Position numbers and translations under genes: made by a program. The notes beneath the pieces are model-generated. The model ran no database searches. It was not told the DNA's origin and was given only the letters and a program-made list of their open reading frames with translations. From JBBRTJ01 sp038244535 (GTDB lineage Bacteria > Actinomycetota > Acidimicrobiia > Acidimicrobiales > Ilumatobacteraceae): a stretch of DNA of 21,850 bases. The stretch is from contig JBBRTJ010000066.1 of the NCBI GenBank assembly GCA_038244535.1, forward strand, positions 1 to 21,850, read 5' to 3'. Shown here piece after piece: positions 1 to 7,643 of this stretch; the first letter of the stretch is position 1; each line of letters starts with the position of its first letter.

Positions 1-502
1 CGAGCTGCGTCAGGCCCGCACCCCAGCCGTCGGCCCGGTTGGTCAGTCCGAACACCAGCCCGGTGCGCACGAGCTCGTCGACGCCGCCCTCGACCTCGAG
101 CAGTGCCAGCGACGCCTTGGCGATCACGAGCGTGAGGGACTGCTCGAGCCCCTCGCGCAGGCGCTGCTGGTGGCGGGCGAGGGCACCCCGACCAGCTCGT
201 GTTGCCACCCACACCTCACCTGCTTCGACCTGGACGGAGAACGACTCCGCATCGTCGGCCCAGGGATCGAGGGTGCACCCGGAGCTGAGGTCGAACCGGG
301 CGTGGTGCCAGTGGCAGGTGATCAGCCCGGCCTCGACCGTGCCGTCGTGCAGCGGAAAGCCAAGGTGGGGACAACGGTCCTCAATGGCCAGCACACGCTC
401 CCCGTCCCGCACGACGAGGACAGGCACCGAACCGATCTTCCCCGTGAGGCGACCGTCGGCCACGAGTTGCTCCATCGTCCCGACCCGAACCCCATGCTCC
501 AT
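1..502 (-). CDS. Rieske [2Fe-2S] domain protein, 3' end outside the window
   Basis: The frame is open from 502 to the window edge, so only the first 167 residues are seen. An N-terminal Rieske fold carries the cluster ligands C44-P-H46 and C63-x2-H66 (CPHLGF and CHWH). After residue 110 the sequence becomes helical and is not a ring-hydroxylating catalytic domain as far as it can be read. The ATG at 502 is chosen because AAGGAG lies six bases upstream. A good promoter precedes it: TTGACC (561-566), 17-bp spacer, AAGTAT (538-543). The gene is divergent from a cysteine-rich regulator at 601 and is probably controlled by it. Family knowledge gives electron transfer or an oxygenase-like role; the substrate cannot be read. 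The Rieske call is secure, the full architecture unknown. Confidence 0.85.
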   Translation of the reverse strand, partial: MEHGVRVGTMEQLVADGRLTGKIGSVPVLVVRDGERVLAIEDRCPHLGFPLHDGTVEAGLITCHWHHARFDLSSGCTLDPWADDAESFSVQVEAGEVWVATRAGRGALARHQQRLREGLEQSLTLVIAKASLALLEVEGGVDELVRTGLVFGLTNRADGWGAGLTQL

Positions 503-530
503 CGCCTGCTCCTTGATTCCAGAAGATCTT

Positions 531-570
531 GCTTCGGATACTTCACCTTGTGATCGATTTGGTCAAGTGA
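531..570 (-). promoter_or_regulatory. Promoter of the leftward Rieske gene with an overlapping dyad
   Basis: On the minus strand, TTGACC (561-566) and AAGTAT (538-543) are separated by exactly 17 bp; the predicted start near 531 leaves a leader of about 29 nt containing the ribosome-binding site. An imperfect dyad, TCACcTTG (543-550) and CAAGTGA (564-570) around a 13-bp centre, sits over the -35 and the spacer, where a repressor would block polymerase. The divergent regulator at 601 is the obvious candidate ligand (inference). Confidence 0.55.
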
Positions 571-588
571 TTGCTTCGCTTATTTCGC

Positions 589-594
589 TAGGGT
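589..594 (+). promoter_or_regulatory. -10 element TAGGGT for leaderless regulator mRNA
   Basis: TAGGGT ends six bases before the ATG at 601, which places the transcription start on the A of the start codon. No Shine-Dalgarno sequence is present. No good -35 is visible. Confidence 0.5.
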
Positions 595-600
595 CCTACC

Positions 601-1266
601 ATGGCCAACCACACCGAGGCGCTGGGCGACACCAAGCGGCGGATCGTCGACCGCCTCAAGCGCGTCGACACTGCCACTGCGCCCGACCTGGCCATCGCCT
701 TCGACCTGACCGACACTGCCGTGCGCCAGCACCTCGAGGCGCTCGCGGCGTCCGGCCTCGTCGAGATCGCACCGGGGGACGGTGCGCGCCGCGGACGCGG
801 GCGGCCGGCGATGCAGTGGCGTCTCACCGCACTGGCCGACGAGCTGTTCCCCGACCGTCACGGCGACCTCACCGTCGATCTCATCCGCTCGATCCGCACC
901 ACCCTTGGCGAGGACGCCCTCGACGCTGTCGTCGCCACGCGGACCAGGGCGCAGTTGGAGACGTATCGCGCCGCGCTCCCCGATCCGACCCGATCGTCGG
1001 TGCGGGTGCGCGTCCGCCGCCTCGCCGAGCTGCGTTCGGCTGAGGGCTACGTCGCCGAGGCAACTGCCGACGGTCGCTCGATGCTGCTGATCGAGCACCA
1101 CTGCCCCATCTGCGATGCCGCCGAGGCGTGCACCTCGTTGTGCCGATCCGAGCTCGGCCTGTTTCAGGACGTGCTGGGCGATGACGTGATCGTCACCCGT
1201 GAGTCCCACCTCTTGGCCGGCGACCGCCGGTGCGCCTACCGCATCACCCCAGCCGCCCTCGGCTGA
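601..1266 (+). CDS. ArsR/SufR-like winged-helix regulator with C-terminal cysteine cluster
   Basis: A 221-residue protein of the COG2345/SufR type. A winged helix lies near residues 12-57 (DLTDTAVRQHLEAL is the recognition region), followed by a basic RRGRGRPA linker and a C-terminal domain with C168, C171, C177, C181 and C211. In SufR relatives such cysteines hold an Fe-S cluster that controls DNA binding; here the spacing C-x2-C-x5-C-x3-C is directly visible, but cluster binding is inferred. It is transcribed divergently from a Rieske Fe-S protein, so iron-sulfur- or redox-dependent control of that gene, and autoregulation, are plausible. The start appears leaderless. Its 3' end overlaps the convergent DUF2461 gene by 31 bp. 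Confidence 0.85.
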   Translation: MANHTEALGDTKRRIVDRLKRVDTATAPDLAIAFDLTDTAVRQHLEALAASGLVEIAPGDGARRGRGRPAMQWRLTALADELFPDRHGDLTVDLIRSIRTTLGEDALDAVVATRTRAQLETYRAALPDPTRSSVRVRVRRLAELRSAEGYVAEATADGRSMLLIEHHCPICDAAEACTSLCRSELGLFQDVLGDDVIVTRESHLLAGDRRCAYRITPAALG

Positions 1267-1931
1267 CGAAGATCCCGCTCGTCGGGCGGTTCCATCGACG
1301 GGCCGACGTGGGCATCGAGCCACGAGTTCACCAGATCGGCAGCTCGCCACACCTCTTCGACCTTGGCGCGCGCCTTCTTCGTCGACATCCACGCTGCTGT
1401 CGGGGCATCTCGTGACGTGATGAGGCCCTTACCCCGGAGCAGATCGATGCGGGGGTGGTCCTTGGCGAAGCCCCTGGGCGCCGTCTTGAGCGAGTCACTC
1501 GGGCGCACCACCGCCTTGGCTCGGGGCACCGCCGCGACGATGCGCTCGAGCTCGGCCCCGGTCAACTCGTCATCGACGGCTTCGCGGTAACGGACCAGCT
1601 GGTCGCGAGCCATCTGGTAGTAGCCGCTGGCCACGAGCAACCCCTCGGCCGAGACGTGCACGTAGTAGCCGGCACCGCCCTCGCTCTCGCCGTAGGCACC
1701 GCAGTGGGTCTTGTACGGCGACTTGTCCGACGCGAACCGGACGTCGCGGTTGGGCCGGAACACCCGCAGCGGCTGGAACCGTGGATCGACCTCGGCGATG
1801 AGCGCCTCCATCGGACCCCGGATGCAGCGGTCGTAGGTCGCCTTGTTCTCCAGCCACCAGGCCCGAGTGTTGTTGGCCTCGAGCTGGTGGAAGAACGCGA
1901 ACGCCTCGGGCGGAAAGCCGCTGAACGACAT
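1236..1931 (-). CDS. DUF2461 (TIGR02453) family protein
   Basis: A 231-residue protein covering the whole usual family length. Recognisable blocks are the N-terminal FFHQLEANNTRAWW segment and the family signature RDVRFASDKSPYKTHCGA near residues 63-80, followed by GYYVHVSAEG. The biochemical function of the family is unknown. The ATG at 1931 is preceded by TACCGT and seven bases, without a Shine-Dalgarno sequence, so it is probably leaderless. Its start is only 31 bp from the divergent P-loop ATPase start, and its last 31 bp overlap the end of the convergent regulator. The C-terminal residues after about 215 are low complexity and may be non-essential. Confidence 0.88.
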   Translation of the reverse strand: MSFSGFPPEAFAFFHQLEANNTRAWWLENKATYDRCIRGPMEALIAEVDPRFQPLRVFRPNRDVRFASDKSPYKTHCGAYGESEGGAGYYVHVSAEGLLVASGYYQMARDQLVRYREAVDDELTGAELERIVAAVPRAKAVVRPSDSLKTAPRGFAKDHPRIDLLRGKGLITSRDAPTAAWMSTKKARAKVEEVWRAADLVNSWLDAHVGPSMEPPDERDLRQPRAAGVMR

Positions 1932-1938
1932 GTCGCAA

Positions 1939-1956
1939 ACGGTAGCGACCTACCAT
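1939..1956. promoter_or_regulatory. Face-to-face overlapping -10 elements of two leaderless genes
   Basis: On the minus strand TACCGT (1939-1944) lies seven bases before the ATG at 1931. On the plus strand TACCAT (1951-1956) lies six bases before the ATG at 1963. The two hexamers form a hyphenated palindrome GGTAG-CGAC-CTACC (1941-1954). Each polymerase would cover the other's start site. Confidence 0.55.
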
Positions 1957-1962
1957 CGGTCG

Positions 1963-4485
1963 ATGAGCCAGTTGATCCTCGGGGCTGCAGTCGACGCCGC
2001 CACCCACAGTCGACGCGAGGGCAGCCTGGGGGTGGATTCGGCGGACCTCACGACCCATGGCGTGATCGTGGGCATGACTGGATCGGGCAAGACCGGCCTC
2101 GCGGTCGTCCTCCTTGAAGAGACCTTGGCCAGTGGGGTGCCGGTGATCGCGATCGACCCCAAGGGGGATCTCACCAACCTTCTGCTCACCTTCCCGAAGC
2201 TCGACGGCCCCAGCTTCCGCCCCTGGGTCGACGAGGGCGAGGCCAGCCGCCAAGGGCTCACAACCGACGCGTTCGCCGAGCAGCAGGCCACGACCTGGCG
2301 CGAGGGCCTGGCCGGCTGGGGCATCGATGGCAACCGCGTGAGCACGTACGCGGCGGGGGTCGAGTTCACGATCTACACCCCGGGATCGACGGCCGGGGTG
2401 CCTCTCAACCTCGTCGGGTCGCTCGAGGTGCCTGCCACCGATGACCTCGAGGTGCGACGCGACGAGGTCGAGGGCTTCGTGTCCGGCCTGCTCGGTCTGG
2501 TGGGCATCGATGCTGATCCACTCGCCAGCCGCGAGCACATCTTGCTGTCCAACCTCATCGAGACCTCGTGGATGGCGGGCCGGAGCCTGGATCTGCCCAC
2601 CCTGGTCGGCCAGGTGCAGTCGCCCCCCATCCGCAAGCTCGGCGTGTTCGACCTCGACACGTTCTACCCACCGGCCGACCGCACCGCGCTTGCACTGCGT
2701 CTCAACGGACTGCTCGCCTCCCCGTCGTTCACCGCGTGGTCGGCCGGATCGCCGCTCGACATCGACGGCATCCTTCATGCCCCCGATGGACGGCCCGCCT
2801 GTGCCGTGGTGTCGATCGCCCACCTGTCTGACGAAGAACGCCAGTTCGTCGTGGCACTGGTGCTGGCCAAAGTGGTCACCTGGATGCGCCGCCAGAGCGG
2901 CACCACCGGACTCCGTGCGCTGGTCTACATGGACGAAGTGGCGGGCTACCTGCCGCCGTCGGCCAACCCGCCGACCAAGAAGCCGATCATGATGCTGATG
3001 AAGCAGGCCCGAGCCTTCGGCGTCGGCGTGGTGCTGGCGACGCAGAACCCGGTTGACGTCGACTACAAGGCCCTGTCGAACGCGGGCACCTGGATGGTGG
3101 GTCGGCTGCAGACCGAGCGGGACAAGGCTCGCCTGCTCGACGGCATGAGCGCCGCTTCCGGGGGCGTCGACGTACAGGCCGTTGGCGACACGATCAGCGG
3201 CCTCGCGAAGCGCGAGTTCGTGCTACGTCGTGCCGGCAGGGACCAGCCCGAGGTGATGACCAGCCGATGGGCGATGAGCTACCTACGTGGTCCGCTCACC
3301 CGCGACCAGATCGCCACCGTGACGGCTGCATCGCCGCGCAAGTCACCGCCCACGCCAGCCACCGGCACAACGGGGCCCGTACCTCCGCAGCCACCGGTAC
3401 CGGGCGCCAGGTCAACGCCCCAACGCGGACCGGAGTCGTGGGCGCCGCCGACGGGTGCACCCACCGCCCCACCTGCGACAGCCGCGGCTACAACCGCGCT
3501 CGCGGCCACCACCCTTGCGCCCGCCGACCTCGGTGACGACGAGTCGCTCGTTGCGCCCAAGGTGGCGAGCGGCATCCCGGTGCGCTTCCTCAACCCCGCG
3601 GCACCATGGGCCGCCGCGATCGGCGCGGTCGCATCGGGCCGGCGCCATGAACCTGCCGCTGTCGCCCGCGTGCGGCTGCGCTACGACGACGATCCGGCGG
3701 GCATCCGCCACGACGACGAGTACGAGGCGATCCTGTTTCCGCTGTCGGCCATGCCCGATCCGGCCGCGGCCCTCCCCGTCGACTACGACGACCGCGACCT
3801 CGTGGCCGAGGCGCCCGCGGGCGTCGTGTACGCCCTTGGCGAGGCCGACCTGGGGATGAAGTCCTGGTGGACCACCGTGCAGCGCGACCTGATCGCCGAG
3901 CTGGTTCGCAACCGGACCATCTCGGTGAAGGCCAACCGGGAGCTGAAGCTCTTCGCTCGCATCGGCGAGAGCGACGTTGACTTCGCGGCGCGGTGCGACG
4001 AGGCGGCTGACGCTCAGGCCGACAAAGCGGCTGCCGCGTTGCGGACCAAGTACGAGGCGAAGGTCAAAAGAGCGGCGGCCGCCGTCGACACGGCTGAGGG
4101 CAGGGTCGAGCTCCTGTCAGTGCAGGCCAAGTCGAGCAGCAGCCAGGAGGTGCTGTCCGTGGCTGGCAGCCTGCTCGGTTCGTTCTTGGGAGGCCGGTCG
4201 TCGGCCCGGTCGATGTCGCGCACCATGGCGAGCTCCGCGGGATCGATCGCTGGTCGTCGCGGTCGCACGGCCGCCGCGGGCGAGCGCCTCGAGACGGCCG
4301 AGGAGAAGGTGACGACACTGCGCCAAGCGGTGGCCGACATCGAGTCCGAACTGGCCGCCGACCTCGCCGACATCACGAGCACCTGGGACGCCAAGGGCGC
4401 GGCGATCGACGATCTCGTCATCCCGCTCGAAAGAACCGATGTCGACGTCGCCGAACTGGTGCTGGTCTGGATCCCCGTCGCCTGA
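1963..4485 (+). CDS. HerA/VirD4-like P-loop ATPase with C-terminal coiled coil
   Basis: An 840-residue protein. Walker A GMTGSGKT is at residues 37-44, followed by the HerA-type IDPKGDL at about 64-70. Walker B LVYMDEV is at about 320-326, and the ATQNPVDVDYK sensor region starts at 359. An alanine/proline-rich linker spans roughly 450-530; the tail (about 675-810) is rich in Ala, Glu and Lys and looks like a coiled coil interrupted by a glycine/serine segment near 730-770. The start at 1963 is preferred over one 40 codons upstream because that extension would run antisense through the DUF2461 start and because TACCAT sits six bases before it. HerA relatives move DNA or protein as hexameric rings. 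No NurA nuclease gene is adjacent, so a DNA-end-processing role is not supported by context; the exact function is open. Confidence 0.85.
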   Translation: MSQLILGAAVDAATHSRREGSLGVDSADLTTHGVIVGMTGSGKTGLAVVLLEETLASGVPVIAIDPKGDLTNLLLTFPKLDGPSFRPWVDEGEASRQGLTTDAFAEQQATTWREGLAGWGIDGNRVSTYAAGVEFTIYTPGSTAGVPLNLVGSLEVPATDDLEVRRDEVEGFVSGLLGLVGIDADPLASREHILLSNLIETSWMAGRSLDLPTLVGQVQSPPIRKLGVFDLDTFYPPADRTALALRLNGLLASPSFTAWSAGSPLDIDGILHAPDGRPACAVVSIAHLSDEERQFVVALVLAKVVTWMRRQSGTTGLRALVYMDEVAGYLPPSANPPTKKPIMMLMKQARAFGVGVVLATQNPVDVDYKALSNAGTWMVGRLQTERDKARLLDGMSAASGGVDVQAVGDTISGLAKREFVLRRAGRDQPEVMTSRWAMSYLRGPLTRDQIATVTAASPRKSPPTPATGTTGPVPPQPPVPGARSTPQRGPESWAPPTGAPTAPPATAAATTALAATTLAPADLGDDESLVAPKVASGIPVRFLNPAAPWAAAIGAVASGRRHEPAAVARVRLRYDDDPAGIRHDDEYEAILFPLSAMPDPAAALPVDYDDRDLVAEAPAGVVYALGEADLGMKSWWTTVQRDLIAELVRNRTISVKANRELKLFARIGESDVDFAARCDEAADAQADKAAAALRTKYEAKVKRAAAAVDTAEGRVELLSVQAKSSSSQEVLSVAGSLLGSFLGGRSSARSMSRTMASSAGSIAGRRGRTAAAGERLETAEEKVTTLRQAVADIESELAADLADITSTWDAKGAAIDDLVIPLERTDVDVAELVLVWIPVA

Positions 4486-4495
4486 CCCGACGCGC

Positions 4496-4945
4496 CTAGT
4501 GGCAGCCCACGCACCGTCCGACGAACGCGAAATGATGGACGTCAGCCACGAAGCCCTGGCTGCGCAGCAGGTCGGTCGCCAGGTCGTCGAGCAGGTCGGC
4601 CGGCAGCTCGATCGTGCGCCCGCAGACGTCGCAAACGGCGTGGTGGTGCACCGATCCGGCTACGTGGTAAGTCGCCCGACCATGGCCGAGGTGGACGTGC
4701 GTCACGACACCCAGCTCCTCCAACGCCTCGAGCGTGCGGTAGACGGTGCTCAGGTGCACCTCGGGGTGCCGCTCACGCACGGTGGCAGCGACGTCGTCGG
4801 CAGTGAGGTGCCGATCGGCGTGGACCAGCACGGTGAGCACGGCCCGCCGGGCATTGGTGATGCGACCGCCGTTGGCCCGCAGGCGCACGAGCACCTCGTC
4901 GACGTCGACGCGCACCGTCGCCGGGCCGCTGTGGTGGGTGCGCAT
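4496..4945 (-). CDS. Fur-family metal-responsive repressor
   Basis: A 149-residue protein of normal Fur length. The winged helix ends in HLSTVYRTLEALEELG, the classic Fur recognition helix. The dimerisation domain carries HHHAVCDVCG and a terminal CVGC, the two CxxC pairs that hold structural zinc, plus histidines suited to a regulatory metal site. Whether it senses iron, zinc or peroxide cannot be decided from sequence alone. The ATG at 4945 is chosen over an upstream start at 4993 because TAGCGT lies exactly seven bases before it and the extra residues are not Fur-like. It lies 93 bp downstream of the monooxygenase gene on the same strand but has its own promoter; it converges on the ATPase gene with a 10-bp gap. 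Confidence 0.93.
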   Translation of the reverse strand: MRTHHSGPATVRVDVDEVLVRLRANGGRITNARRAVLTVLVHADRHLTADDVAATVRERHPEVHLSTVYRTLEALEELGVVTHVHLGHGRATYHVAGSVHHHAVCDVCGRTIELPADLLDDLATDLLRSQGFVADVHHFAFVGRCVGCH

Positions 4946-4952
4946 GAGCGCC

Positions 4953-4958
4953 ACGCTA
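4953..4958 (-). promoter_or_regulatory. -10 element TAGCGT for the leaderless Fur-family gene
   Basis: TAGCGT on the minus strand is followed by seven bases and the ATG at 4945. There is no Shine-Dalgarno sequence, which supports a leaderless start and separate transcription from the upstream monooxygenase gene. Confidence 0.5.
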
Positions 4959-5038
4959 ACGGCGCGCCACCCTCGAGCCGGCGACGCCCACACGGCTCAC
5001 ACGCTCTCCCGGCCTGCTTGTCGGCGTGATCAGTCGCA

Positions 5039-6907
5039 TCACTGCGTCTGAGCGCACCCGGCATCGAACTCGTAGGGCTCGAGCGTCTCCTGCGCCCGGG
5101 CCCGCCAGCGGTGCCACTGGTTCCCGCCGTAGTAGGCCAAGCTCCCAGGCTCAGCCTCGCCGTGCCCGTTGTAGTATGAGAGGCAGTCACGCAGCGGCGC
5201 GGTGCTGATGTCAGCCAATCGGCAGTGCTTGGCGTAGGCCTCCTCGGACTCCTTGGTCACGTCGACGACCCGGAGCCCTTGGTCTCGCATGGTCCGCAGC
5301 AGCCACACGACGTAGTCGGCGTGGGCTTCGATGGCGTCGGTGAAGTTGAAGCTCCCCCCGCCTCCTTGCGGGCCGGTGACGACGAGCAGGTTCGGGAACC
5401 CGTGGCTGTGCAGGCCGAGGAACGTCCTGGTGCCCTCCGCCTTCCACTTCTCGGTGAGGGTGCGGCCACCTCGGCCGCTGATCATGTTGAACGTGGAGGT
5501 CGCCATCCACTGGAAGCCCGTCGCGTAGATGAGCACGTCGAGGTCGTACTGGCGACCGTCGTGCGCGACCCCGTGCTCGTTGATCGTCCGCACGCCGCGC
5601 GGTGCGGTGTCGACGAGAGTCACGTTCGGTCGGTTGAACGTGGGCAGGTACTCGTCGTGGAACGTCGGCCGCTTGCACCCGTAGGGGTAGTAGGGCTTCA
5701 GCGCCTCAGCGGTCACGGGATCCTCGACGATGGCATCGACCCGAGCTCGGATCTGCTCCATGATGCGGAAGTTGGTCTCGAGTTGCTTGGCGATCATCTC
5801 CTCGGGCGACAGCTTCCCCGAGTGCTCTTTGCGCTCCTTGAAGTCGGCGACCTTGCCGGCGAGGTAGTCGTCGTTGGCCTTGATCGCGGTCCTGCCGGCC
5901 GAGATCTTCGAGAACCGGGCTCGACGCGCCCTCGCCCATCCCGGCTCGTTGGCCCACGCCTCGATCTCTGCCGCGGTCGTTGCCCGCTGGTCGCGAACGT
6001 CGATGGTCGAAGGCGTGCGCTGGAACACGTAGAGCTCGCCGACGACCTTGGCCAGCTCGGGGATCACCTGGACCGCGGTCGCACCCGTGCCGATGATGCC
6101 GACCTTCTTGCCCTCGAGATCGAGGTGGTAGTTCCACCGTGAGGTGTGGAACGACTCGCCTCGGAAGGTCTCCATGCCGTCGATCCGCGCCAGCTTCGGG
6201 CTGGTGAGGATGCCGTTGGCGAGGATCACGAACCGGGCTCGCATCGCGTCGCCGCGGTCGGTGCGCACGGTCCATCGGCCGTCCGCGTCGTTCCACTCCG
6301 TCTGCTCGACGGTGGTGTGGAACAGGCAGTGGTCGTAGAAGCCAGACCGCTCGGCCATGAGCTGGCAGTACTCGAGGATCTCGAACCCCGAGGCGAACTT
6401 CATCGTCGGGACGTAGTCCATCTCCTCGAGGAGCGGGAGGTAGCTGTAGGCCTCGACGTCGCACGCCACCCCGGGATAGCGGTTCCAGTACCACGTGCCT
6501 CCGACGTCGCCGGCCTTCTCGCAGAAGCGAACGTCGACGAAGCCGGCTTCCCGCAGCCTGTGCCACAGGAGCAACCCGGCGAACCCGGCGCCCACGACCA
6601 AGATCTCACACGCATCGGAGAGAGCGTCTCGGGCTACGGGCTCAGCCGAGTACGCGTCCAGCAGGTACTTGGCGAACTCGCCCTCCATCGCCATGTAGTC
6701 GGCCGCGCCCCGCCGGGCTTCCTTGAACGCCCGGTACTTGGCCTGCTCCTCGGCGTCGAACACGGCTCCGGGCGGGTGCTCGGGAAGCGTCTTGAGCGCC
6801 TCGTCCTCGGTGATCGAGTAGCCCGAGCCAGCGATCTTCTCCGTCGCCTTGGCGGCGCGCGTGTCGAAGATCTTCAGCCCGGTCTGGGGGTCGATGCGGA
6901 TCGGCAC
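5039..6907 (-). CDS. Baeyer-Villiger-type flavin monooxygenase
   Basis: A 622-residue FAD- and NADPH-dependent monooxygenase. The FAD-binding GAGFAG is at 106-111, after an N-terminal extension of about 100 residues like that of larger members of the family. The second BVMO fingerprint GGTWYWNRYPGVACD is at 136-150, the main fingerprint FRGESFHTSRW at 248-258, the NADPH-binding GTGATA at 273-278, and the YATGF motif near 465. Both fingerprints intact makes an active Baeyer-Villiger enzyme likely: oxygen insertion next to a ketone to give an ester or lactone. The start codon is GTG at 6907; no strong ribosome-binding site is visible. It lies 36 bp downstream of the TetR gene, most likely in one operon with it. 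The substrate is unknown; cyclic or aryl ketones are typical for the family. Confidence 0.92.
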   Translation of the reverse strand: MPIRIDPQTGLKIFDTRAAKATEKIAGSGYSITEDEALKTLPEHPPGAVFDAEEQAKYRAFKEARRGAADYMAMEGEFAKYLLDAYSAEPVARDALSDACEILVVGAGFAGLLLWHRLREAGFVDVRFCEKAGDVGGTWYWNRYPGVACDVEAYSYLPLLEEMDYVPTMKFASGFEILEYCQLMAERSGFYDHCLFHTTVEQTEWNDADGRWTVRTDRGDAMRARFVILANGILTSPKLARIDGMETFRGESFHTSRWNYHLDLEGKKVGIIGTGATAVQVIPELAKVVGELYVFQRTPSTIDVRDQRATTAAEIEAWANEPGWARARRARFSKISAGRTAIKANDDYLAGKVADFKERKEHSGKLSPEEMIAKQLETNFRIMEQIRARVDAIVEDPVTAEALKPYYPYGCKRPTFHDEYLPTFNRPNVTLVDTAPRGVRTINEHGVAHDGRQYDLDVLIYATGFQWMATSTFNMISGRGGRTLTEKWKAEGTRTFLGLHSHGFPNLLVVTGPQGGGGSFNFTDAIEAHADYVVWLLRTMRDQGLRVVDVTKESEEAYAKHCRLADISTAPLRDCLSYYNGHGEAEPGSLAYYGGNQWHRWRARAQETLEPYEFDAGCAQTQ

Positions 6908-6943
6908 TGAGCCTGAACAATACGGGAGATGCGAGTGGGTACG

Positions 6944-7537
6944 TCAGCTCGGCGCGCGCACGAGGATCAGATCGACGGTCTCGTGGAGCCGGGAGAGCTG
7001 GCGGTGAGCGGGCCAGCCGCTCGGGTCGAACAGTGCCTGCAGGGCGATGCCGTTCGTGACGGCGATCAGTCGCTCGGCCAGGGCCACCGCGTCGGCACGG
7101 GCACCGGCGATCGCGCCGGACTCCCTGGCCAGCGCGGCGATTCGGTCGCGAAAGGCGCGATAGGCGTCACGCTGGGCATCCAGGAACTCGTCGTCACCGG
7201 CGGCATGGGCGCAGAACGCGACGGTGACCATCCAGTGGCGGCGGCGGTCGTCGTCGAGGGGCAGCGCACCCTCGAGCGACTCGATCAGCGACCGACGCGT
7301 CGAGGGCTCACCGAGCGGCGGGCGGGCGGCGTGGCGCCCGGCCAGCGATGACGTGAACGTGAACAGCAGGAGCTCGCGCTTGTCCGCGAAGTAGTGCGTG
7401 AGCGCCCCCGTGGTCCAGCCGGCCTCAGCGGCGACGCCACGCAAGGTCGCCGCGCCCACCCCGTCGCTGGCAATCAACTGGGCCGCGGCGGCGCCCAACT
7501 CGTGGCGCCGTTCCTCGATGTCGACGACCCTGGGCAT
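6944..7537 (-). CDS. TetR-family transcriptional regulator
   Basis: A 197-residue protein of typical TetR length. The N-terminal helix-turn-helix spans roughly residues 25-57, with TLRGVAAEAGWTTGALTHYFADKRELL as the recognisable core (two adjacent motifs of the family). The C-terminal domain is helical and ligand-binding in relatives. The ATG at 7537 is preferred over upstream candidates at 7546 and 7570: TATTAT lies exactly seven bases before it, while the longer forms would begin inside the promoter and operator. It is cotranscribed with the Baeyer-Villiger gene and divergent from a Rieske oxygenase, so the likely role is repression of both until the substrate or a product binds. Confidence 0.93.
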   Translation of the reverse strand: MPRVVDIEERRHELGAAAAQLIASDGVGAATLRGVAAEAGWTTGALTHYFADKRELLLFTFTSSLAGRHAARPPLGEPSTRRSLIESLEGALPLDDDRRRHWMVTVAFCAHAAGDDEFLDAQRDAYRAFRDRIAALARESGAIAGARADAVALAERLIAVTNGIALQALFDPSGWPAHRQLSRLHETVDLILVRAPS

Positions 7538-7576
7538 TGACGACATAATATCACTTATGTTATATAACAAGTGTTA
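7537..7576. promoter_or_regulatory. Shared divergent promoters and AT-rich palindromic TetR operator
   Basis: An AT-rich island in GC-rich DNA. Plus strand: TTGACG (7537-7542), then TTATAT (7560-7565) at 17 bp or TATATA at 18 bp, a strong sigma70-type promoter for the Rieske gene. Minus strand: TATTAT (7545-7550) for the TetR gene. Between them lies a perfect palindrome GTTATATAAC (7559-7568) flanked by CACTT and AAGTG, and TAACA-AG-TGTTA (7565-7576). An inverted related copy, TAACATAAGTGATA, reads on the minus strand from 7563 to 7550. A bound TetR dimer would block both promoters. Confidence 0.7.
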
Positions 7577-7643
7577 CTCAACAGGTCGGTAGACGTCCTT
7601 CGGGCGCTCGACCAAGATCAGCTCGACGAAGGAGACACGCTCG

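Noticed and set aside
1570..2823. A 417-codon minus-strand open frame across DUF2461 and the ATPase
   Set aside because: It crosses a divergent promoter region, changes to the wrong frame within DUF2461 and has no domain; a shadow frame.
4946..5038. Terminator between the monooxygenase and Fur-family genes
   Set aside because: A weak five-bp stem GTGAT/ATCAC near 5030 without a T-tract; not enough to call.
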